A DNA stretch of 64,000 nt from Candidatus Villigracilis saccharophilus (GCA_016709305.1 JADJNA010000024.1:49220-113219), one strand, 5' to 3'; positions 9,169 to 20,006 are shown, counted from the first letter of the stretch. The notes: generated by a model from the sequence alone, not told the origin. Numbers and translations: made by a program.

Positions 9169-9212
9169 ATAATGCTTATACCATAGTATTAGTATTATAG
9201 TATAAGTATTAT
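9169..9212. promoter_or_regulatory. AT-rich inverted repeat, candidate PadR operator/promoter
   Basis: ATAATGCTTATACCATAG (9169-9186) faces TTATAGTATAAGTATTAT (9195-9212); 15 of 18 positions pair. It lies 27 bp upstream of the PadR start and contains TATA-like hexamers. This is the position expected of an autoregulatory operator overlapping the promoter. Inference from position and symmetry only. Confidence 0.5.
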
Positions 9213-9585
9213 ATATGTCAATAGCTGTCTTTTTGAATTTTTCCTGTGAAAGTCTCAATGATTTGCCACCTTTCGATTTTACAAGTAGGTTGATGTCTCT
9301 TTGGCCTGAAAATCTGCACATCTGAAAGTAAAATATACTCATACATTTAGCGGGGTAGGATTACACTGATTGAAGAGTCTTAAGAATGGTCACTTTTTGA
9401 ACCGCGATGCTCTCGAAGAAACCCAGACAGCTTTGCGAACTTCGCGGTGAATTCAGTTCCTTTGCCAACAACCACTTTTTTACTGTGGAGCTGTCATTAA
9501 CGTGGATAACGGATGAGCTAAACCCAGCATCGTTATCCATAATTGTCGTTCATTAGCGGTAGTTTTACTTTAATAGGAGATTGAT
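9213..9585. other. intergenic region without a recognisable gene
   Basis: About 370 bp upstream of the secreted phosphoesterase gene. It contains a degenerate segment near 9400-9451 (CCGCGATGCTCTCGAAG...GCGAACTTCGCGG) related to the low-complexity repeats at 1.2, 19.8 and 53.6 kb. TAATAGGAG before the ATG at 9586 gives a usable ribosome-binding site. I see no convincing promoter hexamers. Confidence 0.4.
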
Positions 9586-12363
9586 ATGCAACGCGATCGC
9601 TTCCGTGTCCAAAAAATATTTTCAGGCATTTTTGCTTGTGTAGTCCTGCTTTTGCTACCATCGCTCTCGATAGATGCTGACGCAAAAAATATGCAAGTAG
9701 AGAGCCTGAGCAGCGGGGTTGACAAGCAACCCATAAACGACGAGCGGGATACGCTACATACATCCTCGGCGCGTTTTGCCGTGATCGGAGATTTTGGCCA
9801 ATCCGGCCAGCCCGAGGCAGATGTGGCCGCGCTTGTTAATAGCTGGAACCCACAATTTATTCTTACCACCGGCGATAATAATTATGCAGTTGGCGGGGCA
9901 GCAACCATTGACGCAAATGTTGGGCAGTATTACCGCCAGTATATTCAGCCTTATACCGGTGCTTATGGGGCAGGCGCGTCTTCGAACAATTTTTATCCCA
10001 CCCTTGGAAATCACGACTGGCTGACAATGGTTGCGGGGCAGCCCCAGCCGTATCTTGACTATTTCTCATTGCCAGGGAATGAACGGTATTACGACTTTGT
10101 CCAGGGGCCGCTGCATATTTTTGTGCTGGATAGCGACCTGCATGAACCGGACGGAATTAGTCAAACGTCCGCCCAGGCTGTCTGGTTAAGAAACGGCTTG
10201 CTGGCATCTTCCTCCGCCTGGAATATCGTTTTGCTGCACCACGCGCCGTTTTCATCGGGACTGCACGGATCGAATGTGGAACTGCAGTGGCCTTTTGAAG
10301 CCTGGGGCGCGGACGCGGTTCTGGCGGGACATGACCATACCTATGAACGGATCATTAAGGATACAATTCCTTACTTTGTAAATGGACTGGGCGGACATTC
10401 CATATATAACTTTGGCGCGCCTGTAACAGGCAGTCAGCTTCGTTATAACGGTGATTATGGCGCCATGCTGGTGGACGCCACCCCGATAAGTTTAAATTTT
10501 CAATTCATCACTCGCACGGGTGTGGTGGTGGATCAATACGCCTTAACCAAAAGCGTATCACCGATCACCCCGTCAAATATTACATTTCAAGAAACGGCCT
10601 CGGGTCTGACCAAGCCAGTTTTTATTACGCACGCGGGTGACGGCTCCGGCCGTTTGTTTGTTGTTGAGCAGCAGGGGCGCATTCGCATCTTAAAAAATGG
10701 GGTGCTGCAGCCCATGCCTTTTCTTGATATTCAATCCAGGATCAAAGCCACAGGCGGAGAGCAGGGTTTTCTGGCGCTGGCCTTCCATCCAGCTTATGGC
10801 ACGAACGGAATATTTTTTGCGGCGTATACTGCGCCAAGAAGCGGAGATGCCGCAGGCTCCGACCTGGTGCTGGAAAAATTCTCGGTATCTGCCAATAACC
10901 CCGATCAGGCAGACCCCAATAGTGGTGTCACCCTGCTGACGATCGGCCACCCTGTCAACTCGAATCACAATGGTGGGAGCCTGGCATTCGGCGCAGATGG
11001 CTATTTGTACTGGTCAACAGGCGACGGCGGCAGCGGGGGCGATCCATCCAATAACGCCCAGCAGCTCAACAACCTGCTTGGCAAGATCCTGCGCATTGAT
11101 GTGAATTCTGGTCCGCCTTACGGAATTCCAGCCGATAATCCCTTTGCCGCGAGTATTGACCCCAATCAAAAAAAAGAGATTTGGGCCTATGGCCTGCGAA
11201 ATCCATGGCGCTTTTCGTTCGACGCGTTGACACATGATCTATATGTCGGCGACGTCGGTCAATCCGTCAGGGAAGAGGTTAATTTTCAACCCGCAGGCAG
11301 CGCCGGCGGCGAGAACTATGGCTGGAGGGTTATGGAAGGTAGCTTGTGCTATAACCCGTCAGTTGGATGCGATCAAAGTGGAAAGATCCTGCCGGTTGCC
11401 GAATACGACCACACGCTGGGCTGTTCGATCACAGGCGGGTACGTTTACCGCGGGTCGAATTTCCCGGCGCTTGGCGGTTATTATTTTTATGGCGATTTTT
11501 GCAGCGGCAGACTTTTTAGTTTGTATAAAGATGCTGCGCTTGGGTGGACCTCCGTTCAACTGCTGGACACGCCTTTTTCCATGTCAACCTTCGGGGAGGA
11601 TGAACAGGGAGAACTGTACCTGGCGGATTACGCGACCGGGAAAATCCATAATATCCAGTATCGCGAACTGGGTCTGGATACGAGCGGAGTATTCCGTCCA
11701 GGGAACGGGTTGTTGTATCTGAAGAATGCCAACACAACCGGCTTTGCGGATGTTGCCATCAATTATGGGTTGGGCGGAGACAATCCCATCGCGGGTGATT
11801 GGGATGGGAACGGCACCGCCACCATCGGCGTGTATCGCAATGGATCGTTCTATCTGCGCAATTCCAACACGGTCGGCTTTGCGGATATTGTCTTTGCATT
11901 CGGCGCGCCCGGTGACCAGCCGGTGGCCGGAGATTGGGATGGAAATGGAACCGATACGATCGGTGTTTATCGCAACGGCCAATTCTTATTGCGCAACAGC
12001 AACACTGCCGGCTCCGCAGATATGAGCTTCTACCTTGGAAATCCCGGTGATGTGGGCATCGCGGGCGATTGGAATGGCGATGGTTCTGATACGACGGGAG
12101 TGTTCCGCCCAAGCAATGGTGTCATTTTTCTAAAGAACCTGAATACCAGCGGATTTGCGGATGTGGCTCTGAACTATGGGTTGGCGGGTGACCAGCCGGT
12201 GATAGGTGATTGGAACAACGATGGCATAGATACGATCGGCGTGTACCGCAATGCCCAGTTCCTGCTGCGCAACAGCAATACGATCGGCTTTGCGGATATC
12301 GTGTTCGCATTGGGCAATCCCGGAGACATGCCGATCGCGGGCAATTGGGATGGACTGCCGTAA
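9586..12363 (+). CDS. secreted metallophosphoesterase-PQQ sugar dehydrogenase fusion with C-terminal FG-GAP-like repeats
   Basis: A 925-residue exported protein. Residues 1-34 are a signal peptide (basic start, VVLLLLPSLSIDADA). Residues about 60-325 form a calcineurin-like phosphoesterase with GDFG, GDNNY, GNHDW, LHHAPF and GHDHTYER metal-ligand motifs, closest to purple acid phosphatases. Residues about 330-690 form a glucose/sorbosone dehydrogenase-type beta-propeller (GDGSGRLFVVEQQGRI, NHNGGSLAFGADG, STGDGGSGGDP, WAYGLRNPWRF, GENYGWR). The last 225 residues are tandem repeats of the GDWDGNGTDTIGVYR kind with five to six Asp-rich units, probably Ca-binding and surface-located. The same module ends two later proteins. 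The phosphatase plus dehydrogenase combination is unusual. Confidence 0.88.
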   Translation: MQRDRFRVQKIFSGIFACVVLLLLPSLSIDADAKNMQVESLSSGVDKQPINDERDTLHTSSARFAVIGDFGQSGQPEADVAALVNSWNPQFILTTGDNNYAVGGAATIDANVGQYYRQYIQPYTGAYGAGASSNNFYPTLGNHDWLTMVAGQPQPYLDYFSLPGNERYYDFVQGPLHIFVLDSDLHEPDGISQTSAQAVWLRNGLLASSSAWNIVLLHHAPFSSGLHGSNVELQWPFEAWGADAVLAGHDHTYERIIKDTIPYFVNGLGGHSIYNFGAPVTGSQLRYNGDYGAMLVDATPISLNFQFITRTGVVVDQYALTKSVSPITPSNITFQETASGLTKPVFITHAGDGSGRLFVVEQQGRIRILKNGVLQPMPFLDIQSRIKATGGEQGFLALAFHPAYGTNGIFFAAYTAPRSGDAAGSDLVLEKFSVSANNPDQADPNSGVTLLTIGHPVNSNHNGGSLAFGADGYLYWSTGDGGSGGDPSNNAQQLNNLLGKILRIDVNSGPPYGIPADNPFAASIDPNQKKEIWAYGLRNPWRFSFDALTHDLYVGDVGQSVREEVNFQPAGSAGGENYGWRVMEGSLCYNPSVGCDQSGKILPVAEYDHTLGCSITGGYVYRGSNFPALGGYYFYGDFCSGRLFSLYKDAALGWTSVQLLDTPFSMSTFGEDEQGELYLADYATGKIHNIQYRELGLDTSGVFRPGNGLLYLKNANTTGFADVAINYGLGGDNPIAGDWDGNGTATIGVYRNGSFYLRNSNTVGFADIVFAFGAPGDQPVAGDWDGNGTDTIGVYRNGQFLLRNSNTAGSADMSFYLGNPGDVGIAGDWNGDGSDTTGVFRPSNGVIFLKNLNTSGFADVALNYGLAGDQPVIGDWNNDGIDTIGVYRNAQFLLRNSNTIGFADIVFALGNPGDMPIAGNWDGLP
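11701..12363 (+). repeat. 663-bp DNA repeat, copy 1 (C-terminal repeat module)
   Basis: This segment aligns without gaps to 19071-19733. By eye only about five bases differ, except in a 62-base patch (11999-12060) where roughly a third differ. A third, clearly older copy of the module lies at about 22410-23102. Confidence 0.9.
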
Positions 12364-12398
12364 CAGGTAATGATGATATTTCGGGAGGATTGAAAAGT

Positions 12399-12432
12399 AT
12401 GGCAATGCTTTGGGGAGCATAGCCATGCTTTT
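12399..12432 (+). terminator. probable intrinsic terminator
   Basis: ATGGCAATGCT (12399-12409) pairs with AGCATAGCCAT (12416-12426) with one mismatch, followed by GCTTTT. A nearly identical stem follows the third module-bearing gene at 23221-23250, which supports a terminator role. Confidence 0.65.
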
Positions 12433-12646
12433 AATTAAGTTTGTTTTTTTGCTAATTCAATTTTATATACAGAGCGGATTGCCGAGTATTCAGGATGCGA
12501 GACTGATTTAGGGATTATTTCTGATCACGATTGTGATGGATGAAGGTCACGTCTTGACCGATGGCTTGACAATGGAAATTTTGGATGATGAAGAGTTATT
12601 ATCGGCACATGGGTTGGAGAAGAAGAAAAACAGCGATGAACAGGGG

Positions 12647-15013
12647 CTACTCTAACTCAGTTATTGCAAGTGTCACTGCCTGTTCAAGTGACATGGCTTG
12701 CCCATCCAGGTATGCCTTCTCGAATTCGGCATCTCCCAATTTATCGCGTAATTGGCTGACAAAGTTTTCATTTTCCACACGAGTGGCGAGCGCAATTATT
12801 ATCCCAAGCTCCTGACGGAGCTTGGCTGCGGCGCTTTCCATCTGAACCGCCAGAATCGTGTTACCAAGACATTCGGTGGAGATGGCAATTGAATTGAGAG
12901 AGAACGCAAGCCCTTTAATATCTCCTAGCTGCCTGCGAATGGAGATGCATTCACGCTGCAAACGCAGAGCGTTTGTGTAGTCTTTAATGTCCATGTAAAT
13001 TTCAGCCAACCCGTGTAATGCATGAGCCTGTGTTTTTATATTTTCGGCATCTTTAGCAATATTTATAACCTCTGCGTACAAAAGCTTTGCATGTTCAAGA
13101 TCGCCAAGCCTGCGTGTGGCAATGGCTAAATTGTTAAGTGTGCCAGTAAGAAGCATCTTATCTCCCATCCGCCGCCGATACACAAGTACCTGCTCCAACA
13201 ACTCGGCAGTGGTCGCATAATCTCCCATCATACCTGCGAGCATAGCCATTCCATCCATTGAGAAATAAATCCCAGCCTCATCGCCAAGGGCCTTTGAAAT
13301 TTGCATGGCCTCTTCTTCAAGGATGCGCGCTTTGGCATACTCACCATGCGAACTGGCAAAGTCGCTTGCGAAGCACAGTAAATTTGCCGTCCTTTGGATG
13401 GAGAGGAATCAAGCGCAAGCATTTTATAAATCCAGTCACGCGCCTCATTTATATAACTGCGGGTAAGCCAAAAAATATGGATCGCAAGCCCAAACTGTAT
13501 GGCAATTTCAGTTCGGGTCGGGTCTTCAACTGCCCACGCCAGCGCTGTTCGTAAATTGTTATATTCGCGTTCCGTAAGATTCAACCAGAGTAACTGATCC
13601 GCGCCTTGTATAAGGTGCGGTTTTGCATTTTGTGAAAATTTCAAATAATATTCGAAATGCCGTTTTCGCAACTGTTCCAGTTCATGGCGTTCAGTTAATT
13701 TTTCAGAGGCAAATTCCCGTAGGGTTTCCAGAAGGGTATAACGTTTTCCTTCAATATCCGGGGTGACAAGTGATTTTTCTGTCAATTGAATCAACAAATT
13801 TATAATTTCCGAACGCGGACATGTTTCATCGTCACTGCAAACTTCTTCGGCCGCCTCAAGTGTCCAGCCACCGGTAAAAATGGAGAGTCTGCAAAATAGG
13901 GCTCGTTCCTTTTCAGAAAGCAGATTGTAGCTCCACTCAATTGCGCCTTGCAGAGTTTGCCGCCATGCAGGCTGGTCGCGTGCGCCTTGTGTGAGCCAAT
14001 CAAAACGGCGGTTAAAATGCTCCAGCATGGCGGCAAGGCTCATCGTGCGGATGCGGGCGGCGGCCAATTCAATGGCCAAAGGCAAGCCGTCGAGACGGCG
14101 GCAGATTTCGGCAACGTGCGAAGCGTTTTTTTCATCCAGTTTAAATTCAGGCATAACTGATCTGGCGCGCTCAACAAACAAGTCAACCGATGGGAAGTTC
14201 TGGTATTGCCAAGTGAGTTTCCAACAGGAATGGAAAGAGGCATGAGATGAAATTCCTGTTCACCGCGCAAGCGCAAAATCTCGCGGCTGGTGACAAGTAT
14301 TTTATGTTCGGAGTACTGAACAATGGAAGAAGCTGCGGGGCTGCATCCACGATCTGTTCAAAATTATCGAACACGATCAACAAATTTTTTTTAGCCAGAT
14401 TCGTCTTGATCACATCTTCTATTGAGGTCTTGGAAGATTCGGGGATGCCAAGAGCAAGCGCCAGCACAGAAAGCAGCATATCCGGGTTATGTATTGGCGT
14501 TAAATCCACGAAGACACTCCCCTGACTGAATGCTGAAAAAACCTTGCGGGCGATGTTTAAAGCCAGACACGTTTTTCCAACCCCGGGCGGACCTACAATG
14601 GTGATCAGGCGAATATCAGGATCAAGAATCAACTTATGTAAACGCGCAGATTCATATTCGCGTCCAATCATAGATGTGAGACTGGATGGGAGACCAGTTA
14701 CATTTTCCCTGTTGACAACTAATTCTGCTTTGTTGCTGGAAAGGGAGGCATGCTGTTTATTTTCCATCAACTCGAGCAGGCGATCCACCCATTCCGGCTT
14801 ATCGTCCAAGCCCAGTGCAGGCACAAAACGCCCCAGCAAGGTAGCCTTATCTACTTTGCGTAAATTTTTTCAAGGTAGCCACGTAACTATGATGATATCC
14901 AACCAGCACCGCCAGTTCACGCTGCGTAAGATGAGCACGCTCACGCAGATAATGCAGCAGGTCGCCAAATGTGGCAAATCCATCGGGACTGAGTGCTGTT
15001 TGTTTTATTGACA
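12647..15013 (-). pseudogene. XRE-NB-ARC-TPR regulatory ATPase (COG3903-like), multiply frameshifted
   Basis: In order on the minus strand: an XRE helix-turn-helix (FGDLLHYLRERAHLTQRELA, from the ATG at 15013), an NB-ARC ATPase (MIGREYESARL, Walker A GPPGVGKT, Walker B LLIVFDNFEQ, then RLDGLPLAIELAAARIR), and TPRs (LNNLAIATRRLGDLEHAKLLY and following). At least four frame changes are needed to join them: near 14865 at a run of six T, two near 14190-14270, and one near 13390. The family couples ligand sensing to transcription control. Every domain is otherwise well preserved, so sequencing indels may explain part of the damage. The effector target is unknown. Confidence 0.75.
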
Positions 15014-15335
15014 TAGGACTATTGTACTAAAAAACTGTCGACAAATGTGAACAGAGTCTACAGTCTTGTCGGTATAGTACCTACTGTTGAGAGGCAAAAA
15101 TATGCCCATTCAACCTCAAATACGTCAGTGTAAAACCATGCCCGAATGCCCGTGGATGGTCAAGATAGAGATATCTGTGTTCATGGCGGCGGCGCAGCCT
15201 TACAGGTATAGCTTGGCATGTATGCCGAATTTGCGCGAAGTCGCAATACTGATATTTCCCCGTCAATTCTTGTTGCGGCGGTGATGATCTATATACAGCA
15301 AGGCGCCGCTCATCGCATCATTTTAAGGAGTTTTT
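15014..15335. other. divergent promoter region, no gene seen
   Basis: About 320 bp between the divergent XRE-NB-ARC gene and the following plus-strand gene. It contains a short open frame of 65 codons from 15087 that matches nothing I know and has no ribosome-binding site. AAGGAG precedes the ATG at 15336. Confidence 0.35.
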
Positions 15336-16133
15336 ATGAACCTCGAAGAAGTAATAGCTTATTTTAATTTCGATGTATCGGAGTTGGAGGCAAAGCGAAA
15401 CGGGCGAATCTCAAAAAAAAACAAAATATTCGGCTGGACAAGACAGAGTTCAACCAAAAAAGTTGTCGCTGACTGGAAGTGCCGTCATTTTTCTGGCCGT
15501 ATTGATTGGAGTTGGTGGGGCGTTTGCGATGACGAGAAACGCGCTTGATATTGGCGTGATAGTTTTTGTCATTATCTTTGGAATTCTCTGACCACTCCTG
15601 TGGGGTACAGCCAGACTTTCAGGTTTGCACCGCACGTTTGTCAAAGTGGATGCAACATTGAAAAAAGCAGAAGGTGCTATTGTCATTGGGAAGACCGTCA
15701 GAAGCAGTTACAACTCTGAATCTCGTGTAGCTACCCGTGAAAATGTCTGCGAATTACGCGTGGGTGGGCACACCTTTATTGCTATATGAAATCGGGAGAT
15801 TCTTACGCGGTGTATTTCGCTGATTTCAACCACAAAGAGAGGTCGAAAGAAATTCTTTCTGTGGAATTGTTGAACGACTTTGGTGGTATCTCTCCGGTGA
15901 AGATCGTCGTGGAAGTGATCGAAATCATCAAAAAGGGAGAAATGCTGGATGCGATTCGGAAACATCGCTTTCTACATGGCTCCGGTTTTGAAGAGTCAAA
16001 GGTCGCTGTGGAAGATCTAAGGCCAGGCTCGAATATTGAGCCTGGCGAATTATGGAATTATTCGCGAATTAAAAAATCAACCCTAAGGAGTAAAAAACAT
16101 GCCAACAGGATCACAGGAATTTCAGGAAATTGA
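15336..16133 (+). pseudogene. membrane protein with L7/L12-like C-terminal domain, disrupted
   Basis: The start at 15336 has AAGGAG seven bases upstream. After 26 codons the frame breaks at a run of nine A (15413-15421). It resumes one frame over with two adjacent hydrophobic helices (VIFLAVLIGVGGAFA and IGVIVFVIIFGIL), a TGA at 15589, and then HRTFVKVDATLKKAEGAIVIG. A third frame from about 15775 carries YAVYFADFNHKERSKEILSVELL and a segment IVVEVIEIIKKGEMLDAIRKHR. The latter resembles the C-terminal domain of ribosomal protein L7/L12 and is paralogous to the next gene. The true stop is uncertain, since a hairpin (16022-16046) suggests it lies near 16018. Unknown function. Confidence 0.5.
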
Positions 16134-16365
16134 AATACTACGCAGTCGCACCTCAAAACTGGAAGCCCATGTCCAGTTTTTATACAAACACCTTGGTGTG
16201 AGCTTTGTACCAGAGACAATTGCAACTGACGAAGTTGAGATCGTTGCATATCTCAGGAAGGGCGATGTAATGGGCGCAATTCGAACATATCCTTCCATCC
16301 ACGGTTCTGATCTGGCAGAAGCCAAAGCGGCAGTGGATGAGATCAGAATCAGAACTGGAGTATAA
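16099..16365 (+). CDS. small protein with ribosomal L7/L12 C-terminal-like domain
   Basis: 88 residues with a good Shine-Dalgarno (AAGGAG, eight bases before the ATG). The N-terminal part is an amphipathic helix or coiled coil (FQEIEILRSRTSKLEAHVQF). The C-terminal 45 residues (VEIVAYLRKGDVMGAIRTYP, then LAEAKAAVDEI) match the alpha/beta pattern of the L7/L12 C-terminal domain. Stand-alone proteins of this kind are common and uncharacterised. They are not the ribosomal stalk protein. It lies directly behind a paralogous segment and one base before the next gene. Confidence 0.7.
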   Translation: MPTGSQEFQEIEILRSRTSKLEAHVQFLYKHLGVSFVPETIATDEVEIVAYLRKGDVMGAIRTYPSIHGSDLAEAKAAVDEIRIRTGV

Positions 16366-16366
16366 A

Positions 16367-19300
16367 ATGAAAACAAAAATCTTACATCTCACCACCTTGC
16401 TCATCCTGCTCTTCAGCATCTTCGCCCCCACCTACACCGCCCACGCCTTTGCCACCACCTGGTACGTGGAATCCACAGCCGATGGCGCCGCCAACGCCGC
16501 TCACTGCCCCGGCGCCGCCTGCACCCTGCGCGACGCCGTCGCCAAAGCCAGCCCCGGCGACATCATCCGCTTTAACCTGCCAGCCTACCCCGCGGATATT
16601 ATTCTCACTAACGGGCACATTTTAATTAATAAAAACCTCACCATTCAAGGACCCGGCTCGTCAGACCTGACCGTATCCGGAAATCTCGCCTCACGCATCT
16701 TCCGTATTGCCCAATACAATGTCACCATCTCTGGCCTGACCCTGCTTGACGGGCGGGCTCAAGATGAGTACGGCGGAGCGATTGATTCCAGAGGCAACCT
16801 GACGCTGGATGACATGCTCATCACCCAAAATGCAACCACCGCAGTCACAGCTACCTACTTGCGCGGCGGCGGAATTTCTCAAAACGGCGGTTCGCTTACC
16901 ATTACCAACAGTCAGATCACCGAAAACTATGCCGCATACGCAGGCGGGGCTTGTCCGTCGAAAATGCCTCCCTATCCATGACGAACGTCACTGTAAGCCA
17001 AAACCAGACCAATCTGGCAACATCCTCAAAGGGCGGCGGGATCAATTACTTGGACAGTGATCCCAACGACGGTATCACTGTGAGCGCGATACTCAATCAG
17101 GTGAGTATATTAAACAACACGACCTACTACACAGGCGGCGGCATGAACATTAATGGCTCCGTTACTGTCACCCTGTCCGATGTCACCATACGAGGGAATG
17201 AAACGATTGATACTTATGGCGGCGGGATCGCTGCCTACGACGCAAACAATGCCCTCACGATTCACATTACCAATAACTCTACCTTTCAGGACAACCTGGC
17301 AAATGGCGCTCTCGGCAACGGAGGGGGGATCTCGACCAATGGCTCATTAAGCGTAACCGATTCCAGTTTCATTAACAATAGTGCATCTCTAGACGGAGGT
17401 GCGATAAGCGCCTTCGGCAACGGCAGCGCTGTCACCTTGACCAATGCTACCCTTTCGGGCAACCAGTCCGACGGTGGCGCGGGCATGCATGCTGCCAATA
17501 TCTCTTCTCTCACCATTACCGATTCCAACATCACCAACAATCAGGCGCAAACCTATGGCGGCGGGTTGTACTACGGCGATCCAAATGGGCATACCACCAT
17601 CCAAAATTCTGTCATCAGCGGCAATCAAGCTATCACAGGCGGCGGTGGTGGTATTTCTACAAGCGGCGATTTGTCCATCGAAGATACCACCATTTCAGGC
17701 AACGCATCACTGTATGATGGCGGTGGAATATTCTACTATAGCGACAACAAATCGTTCTCTCTTAACCGTGTCACCATTTCTGGCAACTCTTCCATCAACA
17801 ACGCCGGGGGCTTGTACCTTCTCAACACAGGGACTGGCAGTGTCACCAACTCCACCGTTTCGGGGAATTCCAGCACCAGTGGCGTGGGCGGAGTATATGC
17901 CAACGCCGCTACATCTGTTCTATTCAACCATGTTACCATCGCCGGAAATACCTCCGCCAACTATGTCGGTGGGTTGACAACCTCTGGCGTCAACGTCTCG
18001 ATGAATAACTCCATTATTGCAGATAACACCGGCGGCGGAGCTTATGCTTCCTTTCCTGATTGTCTTGCAACGATCCAGTCACAGGATTACAACCTGATCG
18101 AGAAGGTGGATTCAAGTTGCGGATTAACCGGAATTACCAGCCACAACATCACTGGTCAAGACCCCAAGCTGGATACACTCAAGAACAACGGTGGCTCCAC
18201 CCTAACCATGAACCTGCTCCCTGGTTCCCCAGCTATTGACCCCGCTGGAAACACATCCTGCATCGCCGAAGATCAGCGCGGCAATACCCGTCCTCAAGAT
18301 GGCGACAACAACAGTACAGCCACCTGTGACATCGGCGCGCTGGAAGTCTCCGGAACTCCTGCCGTGCATGTCACGCGGCTCGACGTGGATCCCGCCTCCG
18401 CTTCGAGCGTTAGATTCCTCGTCAGATTTACCGAACCCGTTAACGGCGTGGATAAGACCGCCCCCTTCGCCGATTTTGAACTATCCCCGATAGGGCCTGT
18501 CGGAACAAGCATCCTTAGCGTCACCGGCTCCGGCGCGGAATATACCGTCACAGTCAACACCGGCACAGGTAACGGCTCCATCGGCTTGGATGTTTTGGAC
18601 AACGACAGCATCACGAGTATTGCCAGCGGCGAACCTCTGGGCGGCACTGGCATAGAAACGGCGATTACGCCGATGGAGAACGCTATACCGTAGATCGAAT
18701 TCCGCCGCAAGTTTCGGCCATCACACGCGTCAACATAAACCCAACTAACGCTGCCAGCGTGAACTTCATCGTCACCTTCTCTGAAAGCGTGACGGGTGTG
18801 GGCACCAGTGATTTCACACTGACGACAACCGGTGTATCCTCCGCCGCCGTCAGTGGGGTCAGCGGCACGGGCAGTACCTACACTGTAACAGTCAATACAG
18901 GGAATGGAAATGGCACGATCCGTCTGGATGTGGTGGACAACAATTCAATTGTGGATGAGGTATTAAATCCGCTTGGCGGGGTGGCTGTAGGGGACGGCAG
19001 TTTTACAACTGGTGAAGTCTATGCGTTAAATAAATCTGGCGGCGGCTCTACCACTGGCGTGTTTCGTCCGGGGAACGGGTTGTTGTATCTGAAGAATGCC
19101 AACACAACCGGCTTTGCGGACGTTGCCATCAATTATGGATTGGGCGGAGACTATCCCATCGCGGGTGATTGGGATGGGAATGGCACCGCCACCATCGGCG
19201 TGTATCGCAATGGATCGTTCTATCTGCGCAATTCCAACACGGTCGGCTTTGCGGATATTGTCTTTGCATTCGGCGCGCCCGGTGACCAGCCGGTGGCCGG

Positions 19301-19733
19301 AGATTGGGATGGAAATGGAACCGATACGATCGGTGTTTATCGCAACGGCCAATTCTTATTGCGCAACACCAATTCCAGCGGCGCAGTAGACATGAGCTTT
19401 TATCTCGGCAACCCGGGCGATGTCGGTATTGCGGGCGATTGGAATGGCGATGGTTCTGATACGACGGGAGTGTTCCGCCCAAGCAATGGTGTCATTTTTC
19501 TAAAGAACCTGAATACCAGCGGCTTTGCGGATGTGGCTCTGAACTATGGGTTGGCGGGTGACCAGCCGGTGATAGGTGATTGGAACAACGATGGCATAGA
19601 TACGATCGGCGTGTACCGCAATGCCCAGTTCCTGCTGCGCAACAGCAATACGATCGGCTTTGCGGATATCGTGTTCGCATTGGGCAATCCCGGAGACATG
19701 CCGATCGCGGGCAATTGGGATGGACTGCCGTAA
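16367..19733 (+). CDS. secreted right-handed beta-helix protein with C-terminal FG-GAP-like repeats (two frameshifts)
   Basis: Three consecutive open frames form one protein of about 1,120 residues. The signal peptide is LLILLFSIFAPTYTAHAFA. A CSLREA-type domain follows (TWYVESTADGAAN, ACTLRDAVAKASPGDIIRF). Then come about 15 imperfect beta-helix coils (TISGN, GGGISTNGSL and similar) up to the SPAIDPAGN segment typical of choice-of-anchor domains. Next are two Ig-like repeats with ASSVRFLVRFTEPV and AASVNFIVTFSESV, and finally the repeat module. The frame breaks near 16955 (GGCGGGGCTT) and near 18670; both rejoin at the expected residues. Probably a cell-surface or adhesion protein or polysaccharide-binding protein. 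Enzymatic activity is not evident. Confidence 0.8.
19071..19733 (+). repeat. 663-bp DNA repeat, copy 2
   Basis: Gap-free partner of 11701-12363 at a constant offset of 7,370 bases. The divergent patch is 19369-19430. Confidence 0.9.
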
Positions 19734-19822
19734 AATAGACATTATCGGAAAATTTGCACCTGCGTCTATTTCGTGTCATTGATGCGCATGATCGCGCAGG
19801 AGGTTGGCGCAGGAGCTAAATT

Positions 19823-19889
19823 TACCGCAAAGAGCGCGAAGTTCGCTAAGCTGAATGGGTTTCTTCGCGCTCTTTGCGAGCTTTGCGGT
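19823..19889. repeat. inverted repeat of CGCAAAGAGCGCGAAG text
   Basis: ACCGCAAAG and AGCGCGAAG at 19823-19841 are mirrored by CTTCGCGCTCTTTGCG...CTTTGCGGT at 19863-19889, with a nine-base insertion in the right arm. Similar degenerate text occurs at 1180-1215, 9400-9451 and 53616-53685. The surrounding stretch 19734-20214 holds no gene that I can support. Confidence 0.6.
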
Positions 19890-19976
19890 TCAACAAATTT
19901 ATATGAATCCACAATTGAGTGTAGTACTACCTCTGGCAGCGGGGAAGCAACCCCATGTGAATAGTTAAATGGCGAG

Positions 19977-20006
19977 GCCGCAAAGAATCCATTTGCGGCT
20001 TCTTTT
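19977..20006 (+). terminator. possible terminator hairpin
   Basis: GCCGCAAA pairs with TTTGCGGC across a seven-base loop and is followed by TTCTTTTG. Eight base pairs only; moderate. Confidence 0.45.

Noticed and set aside
11660..12363. CRISPR or tandem DNA repeat array
   Set aside because: Periodicity comes from Asp-rich protein repeats; there are no constant short repeats with unique spacers anywhere in the window.
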